Below are positions 57,072 through 64,000 of a stretch of 64,000 nucleotides of DNA, piece by piece. The notes below the pieces were generated by a model. That model was not told where the DNA came from and did no database searches. It worked only from the letters and a program-made list of their open reading frames with translations. The stretch is from NCBI RefSeq assembly GCF_005876855.1, contig NZ_QLAE01000011.1, forward strand, positions 62,001-126,000, given 5' to 3'. The DNA comes from Stutzerimonas nosocomialis (lineage in GTDB: Bacteria > Pseudomonadota > Gammaproteobacteria > Pseudomonadales > Pseudomonadaceae). The translations under genes and the position numbers were made by a program. The first letter of the stretch is position 1; every line of letters starts with the position of its first letter.

Positions 57072-57563
57072 ATGCGAGGGGCCGGGCTGCGCCAGGGATG
57101 CGTGGATGGACTCTATTGGCTGCTGCTTTATGCGGGGTTCTGGGCGCTGTTCGCCGAGGGGGGCGGCTGGTCGTTCGGCCTGCCCGCGGTGTTCATGGCC
57201 TGCGCGCTCAGCCTGTGGCTGGGCATCCGGCCGTGGCGGTTGCGGCTGAGCGTCTTGCCGGGCTTCGTCTGGTTCTTTCTGGTCAACATGTTCACCGGCG
57301 CCTGGGATGTCGCCCGGCGCGCCGCTCATCCGGGCTGCCCCCTGCAGCCTGAGTGGGTGGAGTACCCGCTGGCCGAGAGCTCCGAGCGGGTGCGGATACT
57401 GCTTTCGGCCCTGGTCGGGCTGTTGCCCGGGACCCTGGCGTCGCAGATCGAAGGCTCGCGCATGCAGCTGCACGTGCTCGACGGCGGGCAGCCCTGGCAG
57501 GCGACCGTGGCCGACCTCGAAGCGCGGCTGATCCGCCTCCTCGACGGCGGGAGCGCGCGCTGA
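57072..57563 (+). CDS. mnhE: Mrp-type Na+/H+ antiporter subunit E
   Basis: 163 residues, MnhE family: GLYWLLLYAGFWALFAEGGG, a C-terminal cytosolic domain with LVGLLPGTLASQIEGSRMQLHVLD. The start at 57072 is preferred because GGGAG lies 6 bp upstream, whereas the ATG at 57051 has no ribosome-binding site. The TGATG overlap with mnhF shows coupling. It is the first gene of an eight-gene operon; no terminator separates it from the chemoreceptor gene about 100 bp upstream. Confidence 0.9.
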   Translation: MRGAGLRQGCVDGLYWLLLYAGFWALFAEGGGWSFGLPAVFMACALSLWLGIRPWRLRLSVLPGFVWFFLVNMFTGAWDVARRAAHPGCPLQPEWVEYPLAESSERVRILLSALVGLLPGTLASQIEGSRMQLHVLDGGQPWQATVADLEARLIRLLDGGSAR

Positions 57564-57814
57564 TGGCGCTGTACGCGGTGTTCCTGCTGCTGACCATCTT
57601 CCTCGGGCTGGCGCGCATCTTCCGCGGGCCCGGTCGCGTCGACCGGCTGCTGGCGGTGCAGCTGTTCGGCACCAGCGGCACCGCGCTGCTGCTGGTGCTC
57701 GCCCAGTGGCAGGACGAGCCGGCCTATCGCGACGTGGCGCTGGTGCTCGCGCTGCTGGCGGCCATGGTCAGCGCCGCGCTGGTCCAGTTGCTGCGCCGGA
57801 GGGACCATGCCTGA
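57563..57814 (+). CDS. mnhF: Mrp-type antiporter subunit F
   Basis: 83 residues with three TM helices (LYAVFLLLTIFLGLARIF, LLAVQLFGTSGTALLLVLA, VALVLALLAAMVSAALVQLL), and the family motif RIFRGPGRVDRLLAVQ. It overlaps subunit E by one base and subunit G by 8 bp. Confidence 0.9.
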   Translation: MALYAVFLLLTIFLGLARIFRGPGRVDRLLAVQLFGTSGTALLLVLAQWQDEPAYRDVALVLALLAAMVSAALVQLLRRRDHA

Positions 57815-58103
57815 GACGCTCCTGCTCTGGCTGAGCTGGCCGCTGCTGATCGGCGGCCTGCTGTTCTTCGCCGCCGGCAGCCTCGGCCTGCTGCGCTTTC
57901 CCGATGTGTACAGCCGCCTGCATGCGCTGACCAAGGCCGACACCCTGGGCCTCGGCCTGGTGGTGGCCGGGCTTTCCTGCCGCGCCGACAGCCTGCTGGA
58001 AGTGGGCCAGATGCTGGTGATCTGGCTGCTGGTGCTGGCCTCGGGCGCCACCGCCTGCCAGTTGCTGGCGCGCCAGGCGCGCGAGGAGCACGGCGATGAC
58101 TGA
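57807..58103 (+). CDS. mnhG: Mrp-type antiporter subunit G
   Basis: 98 residues, three TM helices. The MnhG signature LGLLRFPDVYSRLHALTKADTLG is nearly canonical. It overlaps both neighbours by 8 bp. It is a membrane component of the Mrp complex without a known separate catalytic role. Confidence 0.93.
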   Translation: MPETLLLWLSWPLLIGGLLFFAAGSLGLLRFPDVYSRLHALTKADTLGLGLVVAGLSCRADSLLEVGQMLVIWLLVLASGATACQLLARQAREEHGDD

Positions 58104-59007
58104 GTGGCTGCTCGATGCGGTGCTCGCGTTGCTGCTGCTGGCCCTGGCCGGCGGGTCGCTGCATGCACGCAATCGCTATGCCGGGGTGCTGCTGTTCATC
58201 GCCTTCGGTCTGATCCTGGCGTTGATCTGGGCGCGGCTCGGCGCCCCCGACCTGGCGCTGGCCGAGGCGGCCATCGGCGCGGGCCTTACCGGCGTGCTGC
58301 TGCTCGCGGCGCTGGCGCGCCAGCCTGCCGGCGCTGCCAGGGAGGGCCTGTCGTTCGCCCGTCATCGCCTGGCCGCCGCGGCGGTGCTGGTGCCGCTGCT
58401 CGTAGTGCTGGTGCAGGGGCTCGAGCCGCTGGCCGCGCAACGCTCGCCCTTGCCGGAACTGGCCGCCGGGGCGCTGGAGCAGAGCGGGGTGAGCCATCCG
58501 GTGACCGCGGTGCTGCTCAATTACCGCGCCTGGGACACCCTGCTCGAACTGGCCGTGCTGCTGCTGGCGCTGCTCGGCGCGCGCCAGCTCGGTCCGGCGC
58601 GCTTCGAGGTGGAGCGGCCCTGGCCGTTGCTGCGCGCCTGGAGCCGGTCGCTGGCGCCGCTGTTGCTGCTCGCCGGGGGCTATCTGTTATGGAGCGGTTC
58701 GAGCGCGCCCGGAGGTGCCTTCCAGGCCGGCTCGCTGCTGGCCGCCGGCGTGGTGCTGCTGCGCCTGGCCGGGGTCCTGCCGGCGCTGCGCTGGTCGTTC
58801 TGGCCGCTGCGCCTGCTGGTGCTGCTCGGGCTGCTGCTGTTCCTCGCGGTGGCGATCGCCTGCGCCTGGTTCGGGGACGGCTGGCTGGTCTATCCGGAGG
58901 GCTGGGCCAAACCCCTGATTCTGGTCATCGAGGTCGCCGCGACCCTGTCGATCGCCGCCAGCCTGAGCCTGCTGGTGGTTGGCGAAGCACGGGAGTCCGG
59001 CGCATGA
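58096..59007 (+). CDS. Fused MrpA C-terminal (MbhD/MbhE-like) and MrpB subunit
   Basis: 303 residues. Residues about 1-80 are MbhD/DUF4040-like (FIAFGLILALIWARLGAPDL, ALAEAAIGAGLTG). About 130-170 resembles MbhE (VTAVLLNYRAWDTLLELAVL). About 190-300 is MnhB (LLLLAGGYLLWSGSSAPGGA, FQAGSLLAAGVVLLRLAG). In usual Mrp operons the first two parts are the tail of MrpA and MrpB is separate, so this protein joins what is normally split, while the Nuo-like half of MrpA is missing here. Confidence 0.85.
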   Translation: MTEWLLDAVLALLLLALAGGSLHARNRYAGVLLFIAFGLILALIWARLGAPDLALAEAAIGAGLTGVLLLAALARQPAGAAREGLSFARHRLAAAAVLVPLLVVLVQGLEPLAAQRSPLPELAAGALEQSGVSHPVTAVLLNYRAWDTLLELAVLLLALLGARQLGPARFEVERPWPLLRAWSRSLAPLLLLAGGYLLWSGSSAPGGAFQAGSLLAAGVVLLRLAGVLPALRWSFWPLRLLVLLGLLLFLAVAIACAWFGDGWLVYPEGWAKPLILVIEVAATLSIAASLSLLVVGEARESGA

Positions 59008-59279
59008 GCACGACGCTGTTCTGGCTGGCGGTGGGCGCGCTGCTCTGGCTGATCGGCCTGCACGGGCTGCTGACCCTGCGCGATGCGCTGCGGCGGATCA
59101 TCTCGATCAACCTGATGGGCAGCGGCGTGTTCCTGGTGATGATCGCCCTGGCCGCGCGGGTGGTGCCCAGCGATCCGGTGCTGGTGGCGCTGGTGGTCAC
59201 CGGCCTGGTGGTGGCGGTCAGCGCCACCGCGCTGGCGTTGCGCCTGGCCGGCTCGGCCGACCGCGGGGAGTCGCCATGA
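59004..59279 (+). CDS. mnhC: Mrp-type antiporter subunit C (NuoK-like)
   Basis: 91 residues, three TM helices (LFWLAVGALLWLIGLHGLL, LMGSGVFLVMIALAARV, VLVALVVTGLVVAVSATALA), with the family pattern RRIISINLMGSGVFLVMI and DPVLVALVVTGLVV. It overlaps both neighbours by 4 bp. Confidence 0.9.
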   Translation: MSTTLFWLAVGALLWLIGLHGLLTLRDALRRIISINLMGSGVFLVMIALAARVVPSDPVLVALVVTGLVVAVSATALALRLAGSADRGESP

Positions 59280-60697
59280 ACCTCGCCCTGCTGAGCCTCG
59301 CGCTGCCACTGGTGGGCGCCTTGCTGCTGGTCCTGCTGCGGCCGGCCGGCGGGCGCTGGGTCATCCTGATCAACCTGGCCAGCACCCTGGCCGCGGCCGG
59401 TGCTCTGCATCAGGTGATGCAGACCGGGGCGCAGTGGCTGGAACTGGGTGGCTGGTCGGCGCCGCTGGCGATCCGCTTCCAGCTCACGCCGCTGGCCGCG
59501 CTGCTGCTGTTGTTCACGGCCGGCCTGCACCTGCTGGTCGCGCTGTATGCGGCGCGCAGCCGACACGCCATCGGCGGCGAGGATTTCTGGCCGCTGTCCT
59601 GCCTCCTGCAGGCGGCGCTGGCCGCGCTGTGGCTGTCGGGCGATCTGTTCAACCTCTACGTGACCCTGGAGCTGCTCAGCCTGGCGGCGGTCGCGCTGGT
59701 CGCCCTGGCGGGCGCCAAGGCCTATCGGCCGGCGCTGAACTACCTCTTGCTGTCGCTGGCCGGGTCGCTGGCCTATCTGTTCGGCGTGGCGCTGCTCTAC
59801 GGACGCTACGGCGTGCTGGACATCGTCCTGCTGGGCGAGCTCGCCGAGGCCGATGCGACGACCCGCCTGGCGCTGCTGCTGATGAGCCTGGGGCTGATGC
59901 TCAAGGCGGCGCTCTGGCCGCTGCACCTGTGGCTGCCGCCCGCCCATGCCGGCGCGCCGGCGGCGGTCAGCGCGCTGCTGTCGGCCCTGGTGGTCAAGGG
60001 GCCGTTGTACATCCTCTGGCTGCTGTGGAGCCGTATCGCGCCGGTCGAGCTGGCGCAGAGCGCCGGAGGGCTGTTCGCCGTGGCGGGCATCTTCGCGCTG
60101 CTCTGCGGTGGCTGGTCGGCGTTGCGCGCGCCCTACCTGAAGACGCTGGTGGCCTATTCCACGGTGGCGCAGCTCGGTTACGCGCTGCTCGCTCTGGGCC
60201 TGCTGCTGCGCTGGCAGGAGCCGGGCCTCGGCGCGGCGCTGTGGCTGTTCGTGCTGGCCCATGGGCTGGCCAAGGTGTCGATGTTCCTGGCGGCCGGCGA
60301 GCTGCAGCACACCCTCGGCAGCAAGCGGGTGCGGGCACTCAAGGGGGCCAGCCAGACGATGCCGCTGGCGCTGTTCGCCTTCGCCGTGGCCGGCGGAAGC
60401 CTGATCGGCCTGCCGCCGAGCGGCGGCTTCCTGGCCAAGTGGCTGCTGCTCCAGCCGCTGTTCCTGCAGCCCCAGCACTGGCCCTGGGCGATCGGCGTGC
60501 TGCTGGGCACGCTGGCATCGGCGGCCTATGTGTTTCGCGTCGTCGCGCTCGGTTTCGACCGCGCCCGCCCGACACCGGCGAGCTTTCACCCCGATCGCCT
60601 GGCGCAGTGGCTGGCGATGCTGCCGGCCCTGCTGGTCTGGTGCCTGGCGTTGATCAGCAAACCCTTGCTGCTGTGGATCGGAGGGGTGAGCCAATGA
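59276..60697 (+). CDS. Proton-pumping antiporter subunit 1 (MrpD/NuoN-like)
   Basis: 473 residues, about 14 TM helices. Ion-path motifs: the glutamate in NLYVTLELLSLAAVAL, KAALWPLHLWLPPAHAGAPA, and SALLSALVVKGPLYILW. The later KTLVAYSTVAQLGYALL and HGLAKVSMFLAAGEL carry further conserved His/Lys. It belongs to the Proton_antipo_M family. ATGA overlaps on both sides. Confidence 0.9.
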   Translation: MNLALLSLALPLVGALLLVLLRPAGGRWVILINLASTLAAAGALHQVMQTGAQWLELGGWSAPLAIRFQLTPLAALLLLFTAGLHLLVALYAARSRHAIGGEDFWPLSCLLQAALAALWLSGDLFNLYVTLELLSLAAVALVALAGAKAYRPALNYLLLSLAGSLAYLFGVALLYGRYGVLDIVLLGELAEADATTRLALLLMSLGLMLKAALWPLHLWLPPAHAGAPAAVSALLSALVVKGPLYILWLLWSRIAPVELAQSAGGLFAVAGIFALLCGGWSALRAPYLKTLVAYSTVAQLGYALLALGLLLRWQEPGLGAALWLFVLAHGLAKVSMFLAAGELQHTLGSKRVRALKGASQTMPLALFAFAVAGGSLIGLPPSGGFLAKWLLLQPLFLQPQHWPWAIGVLLGTLASAAYVFRVVALGFDRARPTPASFHPDRLAQWLAMLPALLVWCLALISKPLLLWIGGVSQ

Positions 60698-62190
60698 CCT
60701 GGACCAGCTGGTTGCCCCTGGCCATCGTGCTCAGTTCGCTGGTGCCCGGCCTGATCATCTTCTCGCTGCGCGAGGACCAGCACCGCCTGCGGGTGGCGCT
60801 CAACCTCGGCGGGGTGGTCGTCAAGCTGGCGCTCGTGGTGGCGCTGATCATCGGCGTCGACCGCGGCCTGCAGTTCCGCCTGGAACTGCCGTTCCTGCCC
60901 AACGCGCCGCTGGTGCTGCAGGCCGACGCGCTGTCGCTGCTGTTCGTCGCGCTGTCCTCGGTGCTCTGGCTGGCGACCACCGTCTACGCCATCGGCTATC
61001 TGGAAGGCTCGCCCCTGCGTTCGCGCTTCTTCGGCTATTTCAGCCTCTGCGTCAGCGCCACCGTGGGTCTCGCGCTGGCCGGCAACCTGGTCACCTTCCT
61101 GTTGTTCTACGAACTGCTGACCCTGGCCACCTTCCCGCTGGTGGTGCACCGCGGCACGCCCGAATCGCTACGGGCGGGACGCGTGTACCTGGCCTACACG
61201 GTCGGTGGCGGCACCCTGTTGCTGATGGGCGTGGCGCTGCTGCACGGGCTGGCCGGCAGCCCGGATTTCCAGCCCGGCGGCTATCTGCAGGCGCAGGTCC
61301 AGGAGCACGACCTGGCGCTGCGGGTGGGGTTCGTGCTGCTGATCGCCGGGCTCGGGGTCAAGGCGGCGCTGATCCCGCTGCACGGCTGGCTGCCGCGGGC
61401 GATGGTCGCGCCGGCGCCGGTCAGCGCGCTGCTGCACGCGGTGGCGGTGGTCAAGGCGGGCGCCTTCGGCATCGTCCGGGTGGTCTACGACGTCTACGGC
61501 GCATCGGCGGCGGCCGAACTGAACCTGATGCAGCCGCTGCTGTGGCTGGCCGCCGCCACCATCCTCTACGGCTCGGTGCGCGCGCTGCAGCAGCAGGAAA
61601 TCAAGAAGCGCCTGGCCTACTCGACCATCAGCCAGGTCTCCTACATCACCCTGGGGGTGGCGCTGCTCGGGCCGATCGCCGCGGTGGGGGGGCTGGTGCA
61701 CCTGGTCCACCAGGGGTTGATGAAGGTGACGCTGTTCTACTGCGCCGGCAACTTCGCCGAGACCCTGGGGGTGCACCGCATCCGCGAGATGGACGGCATC
61801 GGCCGGCGCATGCCGCTGACGATGACCGCGTTCAGCATCGGCGCGCTGGGGATGATCGGCATCCCGCCGATGGCCGGTTTCGTCAGCAAGTGGTACCTGG
61901 GCCTCGGGGCGCTGGAGGTGGGCCAGGACTGGGTGCTGCTGGTGCTGATCGGCTCGGCGCTGCTCAACGCCGGGTATTTCCTGCCGCTGCTCTGGCGCGG
62001 CTGGTTCGCCCGCCCGGCCGACTGGCATGAGGACAACTGGGCGAACGAGCGCTGGGAGACTCACTGGATGCTGCTGCTTCCGGCCGTGTTCACCGCGCTG
62101 CTGGCGCTGCTGGTCGGCCTGCTCGCCGGCACCGCGCTCAGCCCGCTCGGCTGGAGCCAGCTGATCGTCAACCGGGAGTTCGAGATATGA
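60694..62190 (+). CDS. Proton-pumping antiporter subunit 2 (NuoL/M-like)
   Basis: 498 residues. FLLFYELLTLATFPLVVH holds the conserved glutamate; GVKAALIPLHGWLPRAMVAPAP, VSALLHAVAVVKAGAFG, KKRLAYSTISQVSYI, and LVHQGLMKVTLFYCAGN complete the proton-channel set. It is closest in pattern to MrpD and to the hydrogenase/complex I antiporter subunits. It overlaps both neighbours by 4 bp. Confidence 0.9.
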   Translation: MTWTSWLPLAIVLSSLVPGLIIFSLREDQHRLRVALNLGGVVVKLALVVALIIGVDRGLQFRLELPFLPNAPLVLQADALSLLFVALSSVLWLATTVYAIGYLEGSPLRSRFFGYFSLCVSATVGLALAGNLVTFLLFYELLTLATFPLVVHRGTPESLRAGRVYLAYTVGGGTLLLMGVALLHGLAGSPDFQPGGYLQAQVQEHDLALRVGFVLLIAGLGVKAALIPLHGWLPRAMVAPAPVSALLHAVAVVKAGAFGIVRVVYDVYGASAAAELNLMQPLLWLAAATILYGSVRALQQQEIKKRLAYSTISQVSYITLGVALLGPIAAVGGLVHLVHQGLMKVTLFYCAGNFAETLGVHRIREMDGIGRRMPLTMTAFSIGALGMIGIPPMAGFVSKWYLGLGALEVGQDWVLLVLIGSALLNAGYFLPLLWRGWFARPADWHEDNWANERWETHWMLLLPAVFTALLALLVGLLAGTALSPLGWSQLIVNREFEI

Positions 62191-63836
62191 GCGGCGCCTG
62201 GCTGTGGCTGCTGGTGCCGGTGGCGCCGCTGCTGGCGATCGTCCTGCTGCTGGCGCTGCGCGAGCGGGTGATCGGCTGGCTCTGGCTGGCCTGCGTGCCG
62301 GCGCTGGTGGCGACCCTGTGGCCGGCCGAGGGGCTGGACCTGCCCTGGCTGTGGGCCGAGATGCGCTGGGGGGGCGACGATGCGCTGACCCGTGCCTGGC
62401 TTGGATTCAGCGCGCTGCTGTGGGGCTGCGCGGGGCTGTTCGCCGTCAGCAGCCAGGCCGGGGACCGGCGCCGGCTGCGCTTCTGGCTGTTCTGGTTGCT
62501 GGCGCTGTCGGGCAACCTGCTGCTGATCATCGCCGCCGATGCCTTGAGCTTCTACCTGGGCTTCAGCCTGATGAGCCTTTCGGCCTACGGGCTGGTGGTG
62601 CACCAGGGCGGACCACAGCCTCGGCGTGCCGGCCGGCTCTACCTGCAGCTGGCCGTCTGCGGCGAGATGCTGCTGCTCGCCGCCCTGCTGCTGCGAACCT
62701 CGGGCGCGCAGGGCGCCTTTGGCTTCGAAACCTGGGCGGGCGTGCCGATCGACGGGATGACGCTGCTCCTGCTGCTCATCGGCCTGGGGCTAAAGGCGGG
62801 CTTCTGGCCGCTTCACGTCTGGCTGCCGCTGGCCCATCCCGCGGCGCCGGCACCGGCCAGCGCCGTGCTCTCCGGCGCGATGATCAAGGCCGGCATCCTC
62901 GGCCTCTGGCGCTGCCTGCCGCAGGACGACCCGCTGTTGCTGCAATGGTCCCCGGTGCTGCTGGCGGTCGGCCTGTTCGGCGCCTTCTATGCCGTGCTGC
63001 TGGGCCTGTGCAGCCGCCAGGCCAAGGCCGTGCTGGCCTATTCGTCCGTCAGCCAGATGGGCTATTTCGTGATGATCCTCGCGTTGGCCTGGCGCGACCC
63101 GCAGAACCTGGCCGCGCTGGCCGTGCTGCTGGTGATCTTCGGTGTCCACCACGGCCTGGCCAAGGGCGCGTTGTTCCTCAGTGCGGGGCTCAGTCACAGC
63201 TACCGCCTGCCACGGCTGGCCTGGCTGCTGCCGGCCATTCCGGCGCTGGCGCTGATCGGTGCGCCGCTGACCAGCGGCGGGGCGGCCAAGACCGCGCTGA
63301 AATCGGCCTTCGCCGACGGTCATTTCGCCGCCTGGCAGGACCTGCTGAGCCTGGGCAGCCTCGCCACCGGCCTGTTGCTGCTGCGCGCGCTGTGGCTGAT
63401 GAGGCAGGACGCACCGCAGACGGGACGAGCGCCCGCGCTCCAGCTGGTGCCCTGGGCACTGCTCTGCCTGATGCCGCTGGCGCTGCCCTGGCTATGGCCG
63501 ACCTTGCGCGGCGCGCTGGTCTACAGCTTCGGCCTGGCCGATACCTGGAAACTGCTCTGGCCGCTGCTCGCCGCCTGTCTGCTCGCTGCGCTGGCGCTGC
63601 GCCTGGGCTGGTCGGTGCCGCGAATGTTGCGCCGCCTGCCGGACCCGGCCTCGTGGGCCTCGCTCAGGCTCAAGCGGCTGACCCAGCGGCCACCGCTGGT
63701 GGTGCCGCGCCCGGCGACGGCGCGTGAACGCTGGCGTGCCCGCGAGCGGCGCTGGAACCGCTTCTGGCAGCGAGGCGCGCTGGCGCTCAGTGCCTGGGTG
63801 GTCGCGGCGCTGCTCTGGCTGGGCTGGCTCTGGTGA
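62187..63836 (+). CDS. Proton-pumping antiporter subunit 3 (NuoL/M/N-like)
   Basis: 549 residues, about 14 TM helices. It keeps GLKAGFWPLHVWLPLAHPAAPA, SAVLSGAMIKAGILGLW, KAVLAYSSVSQMGYFV and VHHGLAKGALFLSAG. In place of the usual glutamate helix it reads ALSFYLGFSLMSLSAYGLVV, with no acidic residue at the equivalent position, so its ion path may differ from that of its two sisters. It has a long basic cytosolic tail near 500-530 (RPATARERWRARERRWNRF). Last gene of the operon. Confidence 0.88.
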   Translation: MSGAWLWLLVPVAPLLAIVLLLALRERVIGWLWLACVPALVATLWPAEGLDLPWLWAEMRWGGDDALTRAWLGFSALLWGCAGLFAVSSQAGDRRRLRFWLFWLLALSGNLLLIIAADALSFYLGFSLMSLSAYGLVVHQGGPQPRRAGRLYLQLAVCGEMLLLAALLLRTSGAQGAFGFETWAGVPIDGMTLLLLLIGLGLKAGFWPLHVWLPLAHPAAPAPASAVLSGAMIKAGILGLWRCLPQDDPLLLQWSPVLLAVGLFGAFYAVLLGLCSRQAKAVLAYSSVSQMGYFVMILALAWRDPQNLAALAVLLVIFGVHHGLAKGALFLSAGLSHSYRLPRLAWLLPAIPALALIGAPLTSGGAAKTALKSAFADGHFAAWQDLLSLGSLATGLLLLRALWLMRQDAPQTGRAPALQLVPWALLCLMPLALPWLWPTLRGALVYSFGLADTWKLLWPLLAACLLAALALRLGWSVPRMLRRLPDPASWASLRLKRLTQRPPLVVPRPATARERWRARERRWNRFWQRGALALSAWVVAALLWLGWLW

Positions 63837-63905
63837 GTGCGCCGCTGGACAGCCGGTGCCGCCGTCCACTAGCGTCTGCCGATCGATAGCGGGGGAGCGA
63901 GCCGC

Positions 63906-64000
63906 GTGGAAAAGGTTCTGGTCAGCGCGTGCCTGCTGGGTGCCCGGGTGCGCTACAACGGCTCGGACAAGGCCGTCAGCGATGGCGTGCTCGCGCGCTG
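63906..64000 (+). CDS. DUF523 protein, N-terminal part (runs off the window)
   Basis: 31 complete codons from a GTG preceded by GGGGGAGC. EKVLVSACLLGARVRYNGSD matches the start of DUF523 (YbbK-like) proteins, where the SACLLG cysteine is invariant. The rest lies beyond the right edge. Function unknown. Confidence 0.85.
   Translation, partial: MEKVLVSACLLGARVRYNGSDKAVSDGVLAR

Overview
The window is a high-GC gammaproteobacterial chromosome segment, most likely Pseudomonas in the broad sense and perhaps the P. stutzeri group. The evidence is the conserved typA-thiI-glnA-ntrB-ntrC order, Pseudomonas-type proteins throughout, and sigma-54/NtrC-type regulatory sites. No tRNA, rRNA or CRISPR was seen. 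The species guess is inference.

Layout. 1-9.5 kb is core genome: a partial unknown gene, ntrC, ntrB, two DUF4124 genes and glnA on the minus strand, then thiI and typA on the plus strand. The glnA and ntrBC leaders each carry a sigma-54 promoter and upstream NtrC-like palindromes. 9.5-21.6 kb is an accessory island. It holds a two-partner-secretion/contact-dependent inhibition locus (cdiB and a 2839-codon cdiA) whose last ~105 residues are a NucA/NucB-type DNase. The next gene, which overlaps it, encodes a ComJ/Nin-like protein, the inhibitor family known from the Bacillus competence nuclease. A 31-bp relic of a cdiA 3' region, hairpin repeats and a broken REP-associated transposase follow. 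21.6-27.7 kb carries mixed metabolic and envelope genes: amidohydrolase, LysR regulator with a divergent flavin oxidoreductase, DUF2147, a DNA/RNA endonuclease, a lipoprotein and DUF2238.

27.8-33.6 kb is an overlapping aa3/caa3-type oxidase operon: CoxB with a C-terminal heme c, fused CoxA-CoxC, a small membrane protein, CtaG and a triheme cytochrome. 33.7-37.1 kb has threonine aldolase, an HpnE-like FAD enzyme and an acetoacetate-decarboxylase-like protein. 37.3-48.9 kb is rich in signalling. It has a binding protein/diguanylate cyclase/binding protein trio, a PQQ dehydrogenase with its cytochrome, a sensor kinase with a sigma-54 response regulator, and a PotD-like binding protein in operon with a GGDEF-EAL protein, which resembles the NspS-MbaA polyamine system.

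49-57 kb holds an ABM-domain membrane protein, a second PQQ dehydrogenase, the cstA/cory-CC-star/ArsA-like operon, and a divergent chemoreceptor gene with a sigma-54 promoter and a shared NtrC-like site. 57.1-63.8 kb is an eight-gene Mrp-like antiporter operon in the order E-F-G-(A C-terminus/B)-C followed by three Nuo-like subunits. The window ends in the start of a DUF523 gene.

The best candidate for an under-described system is the cdiA toxin/immunity pair, which pairs a competence-type nuclease with its competence-type inhibitor inside a contact-dependent inhibition locus.
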